Counted from the stretch's first letter, positions 1-7,151 are shown. The stretch: 24,994 nucleotides of DNA from Nocardioides sp. (GCA_003519585.1 DOWL01000011.1:24305-49298); one strand, 5' to 3'. Translations and numbers: made by a program. Notes: a model not told the origin generated them from the letters alone.

Positions 1-1
1 G

Positions 2-1015
2 CTCATAGGGACCGCCCGCAAGACGATCATCAAGATGCACGGCAGCATCGACCCCTGCGGCCCGGAGCCTGGGTGGGCCGACCCGCCAGTGATCACACGA
101 TCGGATTTTGAGACCTACGAGGACAAGCACCGTCGCCTGTGGGCGCTGCTGCGTGCTTCATATCTATCCAAGACCCTGCTGTTCCTCGGCTTCAGCTTCG
201 CCGATGCGAACATCGAGATTCTCCAGCGTCTGGCGCGGCGCCACGGGACAGCGGCACGCGATCGCCACATCACGGTGTTGAAGAAGCCCGACGGCTCGTA
301 CCCTGACGACCTGCGCCGTCACACGCTTAAGGTCCGCGACCTCGAGATGAGCGGAGTTCGTGTCCACGAGGTGTCCGAGTACGAGGATCTGCCGCTGCTG
401 CTGACCGAGCTGGTCAGGCGCACCCGGCCGCCCCGCTTGTTTGTCTCCGGCAGCGAGACCGGCGACACTTACGGCCGCCAGTGCGAGGAGATGGCCAGAG
501 CGCTGGCAGACCGAGTCGACTGGGAGATCTGCTCGCTCGGCGGCCACGCGGGCTGGGGTACAACGCGTGAGCTCGCGCGAATTCGCCGCGCCGAGGGCAC
601 CTACGACCCCTCTCGCCTGGTGTTCCACAGCCGTCGCAAGGAGGGGCCGCCGCCGGTCGAGATGGACGAGCGGATCGGCACCTCGGTCTTCGACGACCTC
701 GAGCGTGAACCGCTCGTCCGCAGTCTCCTGGACGAGAGTCGCGCCGTCCTTGTCCTGGGCGGAGGTACCCGGACCGCGGAAGAGATCGCTTGGGCGACGG
801 AGTTTGGGCTCGGCGTGGTGCCTCTCGGAGCATCGGGGGGCACCGCGCATGAGTACTGGGAGCAACACCGCGCCGATCCTCCCGACCTCGGTGGACGCCA
901 AACGGACCGCGCTACCTGGGATCGGTTGGGGGCCGATGTCGATGTGGCCGCGCGCGCGGCCGCGCAACTGCTGGCGCAGGCCATGTACGCGCCGGAGGCG
1001 CGCATTATCAGCTGA
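2..1015 (+). CDS. SIR2-like / SLOG (STALD) protein, ThsA-like architecture, 5'-truncated by window edge
   Basis: The reading frame is open from base 2, so the true start lies outside the window; the ATG at 35 falls inside the SIR2 motif and is not the start. Seen, numbering from that ATG: KMHGSID at the beginning, the SIR2_2-type LFLGFSFADANI at about 49-60, then a second domain from about 134 with LFVSGSETG, an LGGG turn at 241-244, and VVPLGASGGTAHEYW near 261-275. That second domain matches SLOG/STALD folds that bind nucleotide ligands. In the family, SIR2-STALD proteins such as Thoeris ThsA are NAD+-consuming effectors activated when a cyclic ADP-ribose-type signal binds the SLOG domain. 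No TIR partner (ThsB) is visible in the window; it could lie upstream. The next gene starts 60 nt downstream, also a SLOG-family protein. The NADase catalytic half is not visible, so activity cannot be judged. Confidence 0.85.
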   Translation, partial: LIGTARKTIIKMHGSIDPCGPEPGWADPPVITRSDFETYEDKHRRLWALLRASYLSKTLLFLGFSFADANIEILQRLARRHGTAARDRHITVLKKPDGSYPDDLRRHTLKVRDLEMSGVRVHEVSEYEDLPLLLTELVRRTRPPRLFVSGSETGDTYGRQCEEMARALADRVDWEICSLGGHAGWGTTRELARIRRAEGTYDPSRLVFHSRRKEGPPPVEMDERIGTSVFDDLEREPLVRSLLDESRAVLVLGGGTRTAEEIAWATEFGLGVVPLGASGGTAHEYWEQHRADPPDLGGRQTDRATWDRLGADVDVAARAAAQLLAQAMYAPEARIIS

Positions 1016-1062
1016 GCACCCCCAGCGGAGTTCGGGTCCCGGGTTCTGTCGGTGGTCGCGTC

Positions 1063-1068
1063 TACGGT
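1063..1068 (+). promoter_or_regulatory. Candidate -10 element for leaderless transcription of the DprA-like gene
   Basis: TACGGT lies 7 nt upstream of the ATG at 1076, the spacing expected if transcription begins at or next to that ATG. No Shine-Dalgarno sequence precedes the ATG, and leaderless mRNAs are common in Actinomycetota. No convincing -35 box is visible, so this is tentative. Confidence 0.3.
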
Positions 1069-1075
1069 GCCTAAC

Positions 1076-2056
1076 ATGGACGAGATGAGGACTGCGGGCG
1101 TGATCCTCGCGGCACTTGAGTTGGCTCCGGCTGAGCCCTCCGACGTGACCGCAATCTTACTGAGCGCGGTCGATCGATCCGTCCTACTCGGCCGTGACGA
1201 GGACGGCGAGTTGGACCTGCCGCACTCCGCCGCAAGAGAGGTGTCGCCGCTAGCGCGCTACCTCGCCGATCACATCGACCAGGGGCGCGTGGAGCACTGG
1301 ACGAAGGTTGTTGACCGCGGCGCCAGTGAGGGCCATTACCGCCCGCTACCGGTGACCGACCCGCGCTACCCCGACCGGTTGCGCCAGGTGTGGGACGCGC
1401 CGCCGCTGCTGTTTTGCAGCCTTAGGGAACGGGACCTTCAAACCCAGAGCGCTCCTTCATACGGGCGATCGTGGCCATACCTCAGGCACGGGATCGACGC
1501 GGGTCCATCACTCGCCATCGTGGGATCGCGTGAGACCAGTGATCAGGTCATCGGGTCCACCGAGATAGTCGCATCCGATTTAGCCTCCTCTGGCGTTGCG
1601 ATCGTCTCGGGGCTCGCGGCCGGAGTCGACTCGGCCGCCCACCGCGGCGCCCTGGCCGCGGGCGGCTACACCGTCGGCGTGATGGGGACCGGCATCGACA
1701 TGGTCTTCCCCGAATCGAACCGCGACCTCGCCGCTGAGATCCGGCGAGTCGGGACCCTCGTCTCACAGTTCGCACCTCCCGCACCCCGGACCCGCACGTC
1801 GTTCCTATTGCGAAACCACGTCATCGCGGCCCTGAGTGAGGCATCACTGATCATGGATGGCGACGAGCGCAGCGGGAGCCGGTACGAGGTTGAGCAGGCT
1901 CTCGCCTACGGGCGGCCGGTCTTCGCGTGGGGGCCGACCTTGGGTCACCGACTGTGGGTCAAGGACTTGGTGCAGGCAGGCGCCATATGGATCGTCGAGT
2001 CGGCCGCTGAGGTCGGCGAGCATCTGGCACTCTCAAGACGTGAAGGTCGGACGTGA
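1076..2056 (+). CDS. DprA/Smf-like SLOG-domain protein, module-associated
   Basis: The product is 326 aa from ATG 1076; a GTG at 1052 would add 8 residues but has no better ribosome binding site. The DprA Rossmann core spans about 146-285: LAIVGSRETS (146-155), IVSGLAAGVDSAAHRGALAAGG (177-197 region), GTGIDMVFPESN (204-215), RNHVIAALSEAS (246-257) and SGSRYEVEQALAYGRPVF (266-283). Canonical DprA reads RNR in the fourth motif and usually SGSL-T-A in the fifth; here they are RNH and SGSRYE, so the ligand or DNA site has diverged. The winged-helix C-terminus of housekeeping DprA is absent; the protein ends soon after the core. About 140 N-terminal residues precede the core. It overlaps the phosphoribosyltransferase gene by 17 nt. 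Sequence divergence and context argue for a nucleotide-signal or defence role rather than natural transformation, but that is inference. Confidence 0.85.
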   Translation: MDEMRTAGVILAALELAPAEPSDVTAILLSAVDRSVLLGRDEDGELDLPHSAAREVSPLARYLADHIDQGRVEHWTKVVDRGASEGHYRPLPVTDPRYPDRLRQVWDAPPLLFCSLRERDLQTQSAPSYGRSWPYLRHGIDAGPSLAIVGSRETSDQVIGSTEIVASDLASSGVAIVSGLAAGVDSAAHRGALAAGGYTVGVMGTGIDMVFPESNRDLAAEIRRVGTLVSQFAPPAPRTRTSFLLRNHVIAALSEASLIMDGDERSGSRYEVEQALAYGRPVFAWGPTLGHRLWVKDLVQAGAIWIVESAAEVGEHLALSRREGRT

Positions 2057-2888
2057 CAACCGGGATCGGGCACAGATCCTCGATCTATCAGATCGGCTGA
2101 TCCCGGACCTGGCGACGCCGCCCGCGGACGGCCCAAGTGTCTGTGGGCGCTGCACAACATGGACCCGTGCCGACGACCTAGCGGGTAGGGATCGCGTGGG
2201 CCGCAGTGCAGATCTCACCGCGCACGGTGATGACGCCGACGATGCAGCACTGGCGTCAGTTGTGTGCGAGAACTGCCTCGAGGTTCGCGAAGCGCTTGAT
2301 CGCGAGCCACTCGCGCTGTCGGTTGTCTCGCTCTACCGCAAGCCATCGCCGCTGCGCGACGCGCTCACCCGGTATAAGGGCCGCGACGACGAGGATGACC
2401 CGTTCGATCCTGCGTGCGTCGAGGTGGTGCGCTCGATGCTGGGCCGGTACCTGCTCGACCACGGCGACACGTTGGTCGAGTTGTCGGATGGGATCGACGG
2501 GATCGTGGTGGTGCCCTCGACCGATCGCACTCCCCCGCATCCCCTCGAGGACCTGATTGACTCGCTCGATCTCGAGCTGCCGCGGTGGCCCATGCTCGCC
2601 CGCGGAACGGGAGAGTTGGGCTTCCGCAAGCCGAACCGAAACGGCTACCAGGTCGGCATGGATCGCGAACCTTCGCGAATCCTCCTCGTCGATGATGTCT
2701 ACACTACCGGCTCACGCCTCAACAGCGCCGCGTCGGCACTGGGCCGCAACGGACACGAGACGGTCGCCGCCCTCGTCCTCGCACGCCGAATCAACACCGA
2801 CTACGCGGCCGAGGCCATGGAACTGTGGGCCTTGGCGACGGCCGAGCCATTCGACTGGCGGACGAGCCCGAGGTCGGTGGCGTCGTGA
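2040..2888 (+). CDS. ComF-like phosphoribosyltransferase with N-terminal zinc-binding cysteines
   Basis: The start is GTG 2040, inside the end of the DprA-like gene; longer versions of this frame run only through that gene in another frame. The product is 282 aa. Two CxxC pairs, CGRC (35-38) and CENC (76-79), form a likely zinc knuckle as in ComF. The diagnostic PRPP-binding loop ILLVDDVYTTGS is at 214-225, followed by an alpha-helical segment and a beta strand AALVLARR (243-250). VVVPSTDR at 156-163 occupies the place of the ComF VPVP segment. Type I phosphoribosyltransferases transfer or remove phosphoribose using PRPP. The substrate here is unknown. The stop codon overlaps the next start (GTGA, 2885-2888), so translation is probably coupled. 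Pairing of DprA-like and phosphoribosyltransferase genes is known from comparative surveys of nucleotide-centred conflict systems. Confidence 0.85.
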   Translation: MKVGRDNRDRAQILDLSDRLIPDLATPPADGPSVCGRCTTWTRADDLAGRDRVGRSADLTAHGDDADDAALASVVCENCLEVREALDREPLALSVVSLYRKPSPLRDALTRYKGRDDEDDPFDPACVEVVRSMLGRYLLDHGDTLVELSDGIDGIVVVPSTDRTPPHPLEDLIDSLDLELPRWPMLARGTGELGFRKPNRNGYQVGMDREPSRILLVDDVYTTGSRLNSAASALGRNGHETVAALVLARRINTDYAAEAMELWALATAEPFDWRTSPRSVAS

Positions 2889-3661
2889 GTATGGGCCAAC
2901 CCTCTTCAGAGCCATCCGCACCCGGTTCGACGACCCCCAACACCATCGCCGGATCTGGTCTCGCCCAACATCTGCCGGCACTACTCCGTCAGGCCCGGGT
3001 CGAGAAGATCGAACTCGATGTTCTCCACAGGCGGCCTTCGTTTCAAGGCGGGGAGGTCTCACCGCTAGCGCAGTCGATCACCAAGACCGCCCGCGATGAG
3101 CACCGCTCACGCGGCTTCGGGTTCTGGGAGTTCGTCCTTTCGAAGGCGGTGACCACCGACCCCGACACCCGAGGGGCTTTGCTGGACGCCGCGCTGCGGC
3201 ACAACAGCGACGAGGCGATCCGCATGCGACTCGCACGCGAGGAGTTCATTGATCGGCTGAGCTCCGGCGAGTATGAGAACCTGCCGCCACGCGACCTAGT
3301 GTCCTTCTACTCCAGCGTCCAGGTGGCCGGCGAACCGCAGAGCATGCACCTGCCGCTGCTCGACCTAGGCGTCAAGACTGGACCCGACGGAGAAGCTTCC
3401 GCGATCGCAGCCCTCCACGCCCTCGAGCTACGTGGCCTGCTGTTCATGAGCGGACGCTCCTACCACTTCTACGGCTCAGACCCCGTGACAGCGCCCGAGC
3501 TGACGGCCATCCTGGGCCGAGCCCAGTTGCTGTCACCGATCATCGACTCGCGCTGGGTCTCGCATCAACTGATCGACGGCCGCTGTGGACTGAGGATCTC
3601 GACCGACTCCGAGAAGACACCGGACCCACCGACTTTCGTGACACGCGTCGGCACAAAGTAG
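2885..3661 (+). CDS. Module-associated protein with primase-like (single-Asp) motif pattern
   Basis: The start is GTG 2885 overlapping the previous stop by 4 nt (ATG 2891 is an alternative); 258 aa. The N-terminal 150 residues are helical and unrecognised. The C-terminal half holds, in order, HLPLLDLG (155-162), LLFMSGRSYHFYG (185-197) and IIDSRWVSHQLIDGRCGLRIS (219-239). In archaeo-eukaryotic primases the order is a metal-binding DhD, a sxH motif (SGxxxH), and a later hD strand followed by an arginine-rich strand. The layout matches, but only D160 of the first pair is kept (D-L-G). I recall a family described as primase 1D-like; assignment to it is from memory and unverified. If correct, the protein may bind nucleotides or nucleic acid without normal polymerase activity. 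It is the last gene of the module and is followed by convergent mobile-element genes. Confidence 0.75.
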   Translation: MSMGQPSSEPSAPGSTTPNTIAGSGLAQHLPALLRQARVEKIELDVLHRRPSFQGGEVSPLAQSITKTARDEHRSRGFGFWEFVLSKAVTTDPDTRGALLDAALRHNSDEAIRMRLAREEFIDRLSSGEYENLPPRDLVSFYSSVQVAGEPQSMHLPLLDLGVKTGPDGEASAIAALHALELRGLLFMSGRSYHFYGSDPVTAPELTAILGRAQLLSPIIDSRWVSHQLIDGRCGLRISTDSEKTPDPPTFVTRVGTK

Positions 3662-3767
3662 AAGAGACCATTCGTGCGGCCTCGTGGGTGAAGGCCAGCG
3701 AACCAACAGGGGCAGGGTGCAGATTCACGCTCAGACAGCGCGAGGTAGCAATCGCCCGAGAACAGCC

Positions 3768-4634
3768 TCAGCCGTGCACTAGGTGCAGTTGGGGCCGTTG
3801 GGATTGCTCGGCGGCCGTCTCCAGTCGCTGCATCCGCTCGAGGGTCATGGGGTGCCTGTAGCGCCGAAGCAGACCCGCCAGCACGGGGCCGAGGCCGATC
3901 GATAGCAAGAACTGGTCGGCCGCGGCCTCCGTGTGGAGCTCGATCCGCCGGCCGGCCGCCGGCACCAGATAGGTCAGCGCGATGACTGCGCCCCCGAGCA
4001 GACCGGCCCAGGCCCGGTCCTCGACGACCGACTGCACCACGCAGATCACCCCGACGACGCAGCGCAGCGTCCAGGCCAGCCGCATGAACGGAAGCCAGGC
4101 GAATGCACGGCCGACACCGCGGAACGTCGCCACCATCAGCCGCCACGGCGTCGTCGCCGTGAGCACGGCAAGCTCCAGCCGCGGCTGGATCGCCTGGCGC
4201 CGGCCGACCGCATGAGCCAGCGCGGCGGCCGCCTCCGCGCCGCTCACAGCGCCGCGGAACGTCGCCTCGACCAGCCCAGGGCTGACCACCACGGTCCGCC
4301 GGCCGATCGCCACCGCCATCGGGGTGCTCGGCCGCTGGATCCCGCGCACGAACAGCGCGCCGACGTCGACACCGCGGCCGCACAGCTCGGCCAGCACCGG
4401 CGCCATCACCCGCAACTCGGCCTCCGTCGCCGGCCGCGACCTGGTCAGCGCCGCGACCGCAGGCTCCTGCAGCTGTCCCAGCGCCAGCGCGACCAGCACG
4501 CCGCCCGCAGCCACGAACGCCACCAGGCCCAGCGCCGGCGGGAGCAGGGCGCACACCACCACGGTGAGGACGAAGCTCACCAGCAGTGCCGGCGCCAGCG
4601 TCACGGCTCTCAGCACGATCATCGGGAACCTCAT
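3768..4634 (-). CDS. Degenerate M48-like membrane protein (pseudo-peptidase)
   Basis: The start is ATG 4634, chosen because GGAGGAGGG lies 5 nt upstream; a longer frame to 4757 lacks such a site. The product is 288 aa. Two hydrophobic segments at about 8-30 and 34-52 form an N-terminal membrane hairpin, and two more lie at about 190-202 and 211-227. ALAHAVGRRQ (138-147) aligns with the M48 zinc motif HExxH but reads H141-A-V-G-R145, so the catalytic Glu and second His are gone. HTEAAAD (234-240) matches the downstream M48 Glu ligand region. Peptidase activity is therefore unlikely; a membrane scaffold or regulatory role is possible. It converges on the defence-like module (106-nt gap) and is divergent from the 4852 gene. 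The family is common in actinobacterial mobile elements as far as I recall. Confidence 0.75.
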   Translation of the reverse strand: MRFPMIVLRAVTLAPALLVSFVLTVVVCALLPPALGLVAFVAAGGVLVALALGQLQEPAVAALTRSRPATEAELRVMAPVLAELCGRGVDVGALFVRGIQRPSTPMAVAIGRRTVVVSPGLVEATFRGAVSGAEAAAALAHAVGRRQAIQPRLELAVLTATTPWRLMVATFRGVGRAFAWLPFMRLAWTLRCVVGVICVVQSVVEDRAWAGLLGGAVIALTYLVPAAGRRIELHTEAAADQFLLSIGLGPVLAGLLRRYRHPMTLERMQRLETAAEQSQRPQLHLVHG

Positions 4635-4763
4635 CTCGACCCTCCTCCATCTTGCAGCACTAGTGCGGATCTCTTGACTTTGCTCGCGGTGATCGTCCGG
4701 CAACCACCGAACGACATAGGCGAACGAGACCAGTTTGTGCCCAGGGACCGACGGCACCCCGAG

Positions 4764-4772
4764 TTATCCACA
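4764..4772 (+). promoter_or_regulatory. Perfect DnaA-box match
   Basis: TTATCCACA matches the DnaA-box consensus exactly and sits in the 217-nt intergenic region between divergent genes, directly before a 9-bp hairpin. Only one perfect copy is seen, so an origin is not established. Confidence 0.35.
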
Positions 4773-4795
4773 GCCCGCCGCTCGGCGCGGCGGGC
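4773..4795. repeat. Perfect 9-bp inverted repeat (hairpin)
   Basis: GCCCGCCGC and GCGGCGGGC form a perfect stem around a TCGGC loop. It abuts the DnaA box and lies 57 nt before the GTG at 4852. There is no T-run, so it is not a classical terminator; a replication, transfer or operator structure is possible. Confidence 0.6.
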
Positions 4796-4851
4796 AGCGG
4801 CCGGGACGTGGATTCATGGGCCAGACCGACCTCCGACTGAAAGGAACACCC

Positions 4852-5217
4852 GTGGACACCCTCAACGCTGATGCCACCTGGGACCGCCTCGGCTCGATCG
4901 CCCAGCTGCTGCACCAGGCCGCTGCCCAGGTGTGGAGCGACGCCGACGAAGCCGCCCCCGCCTCCCCGCTCCACGACCTCGGACTGGGCGTCTACCTCGC
5001 GCACTCCCAGGCCAGCGCCCTGCTGCCCGACGACTACGAGCTGCCCGACGTCGACCCGCTCCCCGACCTCGAGGAGCGCACGCCCCTGCAGCTGCTCACC
5101 AAGGCCGAGGAGCTGACCCGCCCGCTACCGCTGCACCAGCCCGACCTGGTCCACGGCTCGCAGCTGGTCGTCGACCTGTGCGACCTCATCCGGGAAGCCC
5201 GCGGCCTTGGCTACTGA
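4852..5217 (+). CDS. Small acidic protein of unknown function, mobile-element context
   Basis: The start is GTG 4852, supported by GAAAGGAA 5-6 nt upstream; ATG 4816 is in frame but has no such site. The product is 121 aa, rich in Asp, Glu, Leu and Ala, predicted mostly helical, with a proline-rich acidic linker around residues 60-75. I do not recognise a domain. It overlaps the start of the 509-aa gene by 11 nt, so the two are probably translationally coupled and function together. It is divergent from the M48-like gene, sharing an intergenic region that holds the DnaA box and hairpin. Confidence 0.7.
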   Translation: MDTLNADATWDRLGSIAQLLHQAAAQVWSDADEAAPASPLHDLGLGVYLAHSQASALLPDDYELPDVDPLPDLEERTPLQLLTKAEELTRPLPLHQPDLVHGSQLVVDLCDLIREARGLGY

Positions 5218-6736
5218 CCTGCGCCTCGCGTACGCCGACATCGACGAGGAGCTCTTCGACGTCGACCAGATCCCGGTGACCTCGCGCGACGTACGCAGCG
5301 TCGGCGAAATGCTCTTCGACGTCGACTACCTGGCCCGCCAGCTGCTCATGGACGTCGGCGGCGATGACGCCGGCACACTCCTGCGGAGCTGGCCGACGAT
5401 GGTCGCGGCCGCCGAGGACCTGTGGGCCTCGCTACCGGGTCGCCGGCCTGGCGCCGACGAGCGCGATCGGCCCATCACCCGCCTGTCAGCGCAGGCCTCA
5501 ACCATCGAGTCCAGCCTGTCCGGCCGGAAGGCCTGGCCAGGTCAGGGCCCGACCAACCCCCGCGTCGACCAGATGACCCAGACCCTCCTCACCGCCGCGG
5601 CTCTGGTGCGCCGCTACGGCGCCGAGATCCCGCACGAGCAGCCCGACGCCCACCGCGACCTCGAGGCAGCCCGGACCAGACTCATGCACGGTCTCTACCT
5701 GACCGCCCACGCCGTCAACGTCGCCCTGCACGACAAAGGACGCGACCGCGTCAACGACGCCCGCGGCCAGGGCCGCCTGGTCCAGCTGGCCCAGCACCAC
5801 TCCCCCTACGCGATCGCACCCATGGGGGTATGGGTCGATCGGGTGTCTGCGTGCGAGAGCACCGCACGCAGCTACCTGACCGACCGGTTCGCTCAAGCCC
5901 TCGCCGGCGAGGCCATCCGGACCGTCGACGACCCCGGCCGCCTGGCGCAGGCCATGGCCACCTGGGACATCCAGTCCCACCGCGCGCTGGCCCGCGACCT
6001 CGAGCCGTCCAACATCCTGCTCATCACCCGCACCCAGGGACTCGTCGCCGGCGCCAGCATGGTGCTCGTCGACGCGGCCACCACCGCCGGCATCCTCGAG
6101 CCCTCGGACCGCCTGGTCCCCGCGATCGCCGAAGCAGGCCGCTCCTGGAGCAACCTGGCCGGCCGCTGGGGCGACCTCGCGCCCCCGGGCGCTCGCCTCG
6201 AGGAGCCGTTGGCGCGCGCGGCCGCGGAGGTCCGCGCTGCGTACCGGCAGTTCACCCACAACACCACCACCCTCGCGACACCGGAGGTCATCGCCACCCG
6301 GCCCGGACTTCCCCAGGCCACCGTGACGACGCTCGGCGCGATCGAGGCTGGGTCCGAGCTCGCGCACGTCGCCGCCGAGAAGGCCGCCAGCGCCAACCTC
6401 ACCGGGCCAGCCCGAGCCCTGTCCCGCCGAGCACACAACGACGTCGAGTCCGGGCTGGCCGGCCCGGGCGCAGACGGCGACGTCGTGTGGGTCTCCCCCG
6501 CCGACATCTTCGCCCGACGAATCGTCCCCATACCGCGCCCCGCACGAGAGGCGCTCGCGAAATCGAGCGCCACGGTAGTTGCGGTCTCGTCTGCGGCGGC
6601 CGCCGCGGCGACAATCGCGCTTGCGAACTACCCGTCCGTCGCGCGTGCAACTGAGCGACACCTTAGCCAACCAGCCGTGGTCAGGCACGAGTTCACCGGT
6701 CCGCCCACTCGGTCGGCACCGCACCACACGCCATAG
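5207..6736 (+). CDS. Helical protein of unknown function, second gene of pair
   Basis: The start is TTG 5207, inside the end of the 121-aa gene, with GGGAAG 9 nt upstream; ATG 5309 is an alternative. The product is 509 aa. Most of it is predicted alpha-helical with many Ala, Arg and Asp residues, and a weakly hydrophobic Ala/Val-rich stretch lies at about 455-475, followed by a basic, Pro-rich tail. No enzyme motif is recognised. Its tight link to the preceding gene and the mobile-element setting suggest a conjugation, maintenance or structural role, but that is inference only. The coding bias toward G/C at third positions is strong and continuous, which supports it being real. Confidence 0.75.
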   Translation: MATDLRLAYADIDEELFDVDQIPVTSRDVRSVGEMLFDVDYLARQLLMDVGGDDAGTLLRSWPTMVAAAEDLWASLPGRRPGADERDRPITRLSAQASTIESSLSGRKAWPGQGPTNPRVDQMTQTLLTAAALVRRYGAEIPHEQPDAHRDLEAARTRLMHGLYLTAHAVNVALHDKGRDRVNDARGQGRLVQLAQHHSPYAIAPMGVWVDRVSACESTARSYLTDRFAQALAGEAIRTVDDPGRLAQAMATWDIQSHRALARDLEPSNILLITRTQGLVAGASMVLVDAATTAGILEPSDRLVPAIAEAGRSWSNLAGRWGDLAPPGARLEEPLARAAAEVRAAYRQFTHNTTTLATPEVIATRPGLPQATVTTLGAIEAGSELAHVAAEKAASANLTGPARALSRRAHNDVESGLAGPGADGDVVWVSPADIFARRIVPIPRPAREALAKSSATVVAVSSAAAAAATIALANYPSVARATERHLSQPAVVRHEFTGPPTRSAPHHTP

Positions 6737-7121
6737 CGGAGTCCAGGCTGGCGATGGGGGTGCCAGAGCCGTTGAGTTCGCCCCGGTAGCCCGCACAACT
6801 CTCCAGACACCGAGGTCACGTCCGCCTCTCCCAACGACAGAGAATCGGTCAGGCTCCAAGAACCGACCACCCTCTGCATCCGTTCCGCGAGGCTGAGCAT
6901 GTCGGCCCGCTCGTCGGATGCCAGCGGCCGAACGCGCGTGATGGACTTCAGCGTGCACGAACACCGGCAGCAAGCATCCGCTCTGATGGGCGCTTGTCCA
7001 CGCACGTCCGTGGAGTTCTGCCACAACGGTTGCCCACAGATTGCCCACCAGCGTGCATTGAACACATTAAAGGCGGCTCCCGGATCTCCGGAAAGTGCCT
7101 CTGACCTGGTGTTCCTCTTTG
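6737..7121. other. Intergenic stretch without a supported gene
   Basis: No reading frame here has a convincing start, ribosome binding site or family motif. The notable content is the short direct repeat at 7030-7049 leading up to the tRNA fragment at 7122. Confidence 0.5.
7030..7049. repeat. Tandem 8-9 bp direct repeat, possible integrase arm sites
   Basis: TTGCCCACA and TTGCCCACC occur with an 11-bp period, and a related TGCCACAAC lies just upstream at about 7019-7027. They sit about 75 bp from the tRNA-derived fragment. Helically phased short repeats beside an attachment core are what arm-type sites of tyrosine recombinases look like. Confidence 0.4.
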
Positions 7122-7151
7122 TAGCGGGGGCAGGATTTGGACCTGCGACCT
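7122..7151 (-). other. tRNA 3'-end fragment, probable att site scar
   Basis: On the minus strand this reads as a T-arm (stem GCAGG/CCTGC around loop TCCAAAT, 7130-7146) followed by an acceptor 3' strand CCCCGCTA. This closely resembles the 3' end of an actinobacterial initiator-Met-type tRNA, with the T-loop altered (TCC instead of TTC). No anticodon arm, D-arm or 5' acceptor strand is found in the 70 nt before it, so it is a fragment and not a tRNA gene. Integrative elements commonly leave such 3' ends at their borders. Confidence 0.6.

Noticed and set aside
164..967. Long minus-strand open frame opposite the SIR2-SLOG gene
   Set aside because: Arg/Gly/Val-rich translation without motifs; it is the antisense shadow of a well-supported gene.
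1857..2039. N-terminal extension of the phosphoribosyltransferase
   Set aside because: This part is the DprA-like gene read in another frame; GTG 2040 is the natural start in the overlap.
3933..4871. 312-codon plus-strand open frame across the M48-like gene
   Set aside because: His/Arg/Pro-rich and motif-free; the minus strand has a membrane protein with a clear ribosome binding site and M48-like motifs.
5498..7048. 516-codon minus-strand open frame
   Set aside because: Gly/Val/Arg-rich translation antisense to the 509-aa gene, extending through the non-coding stretch; no motif or start signal.
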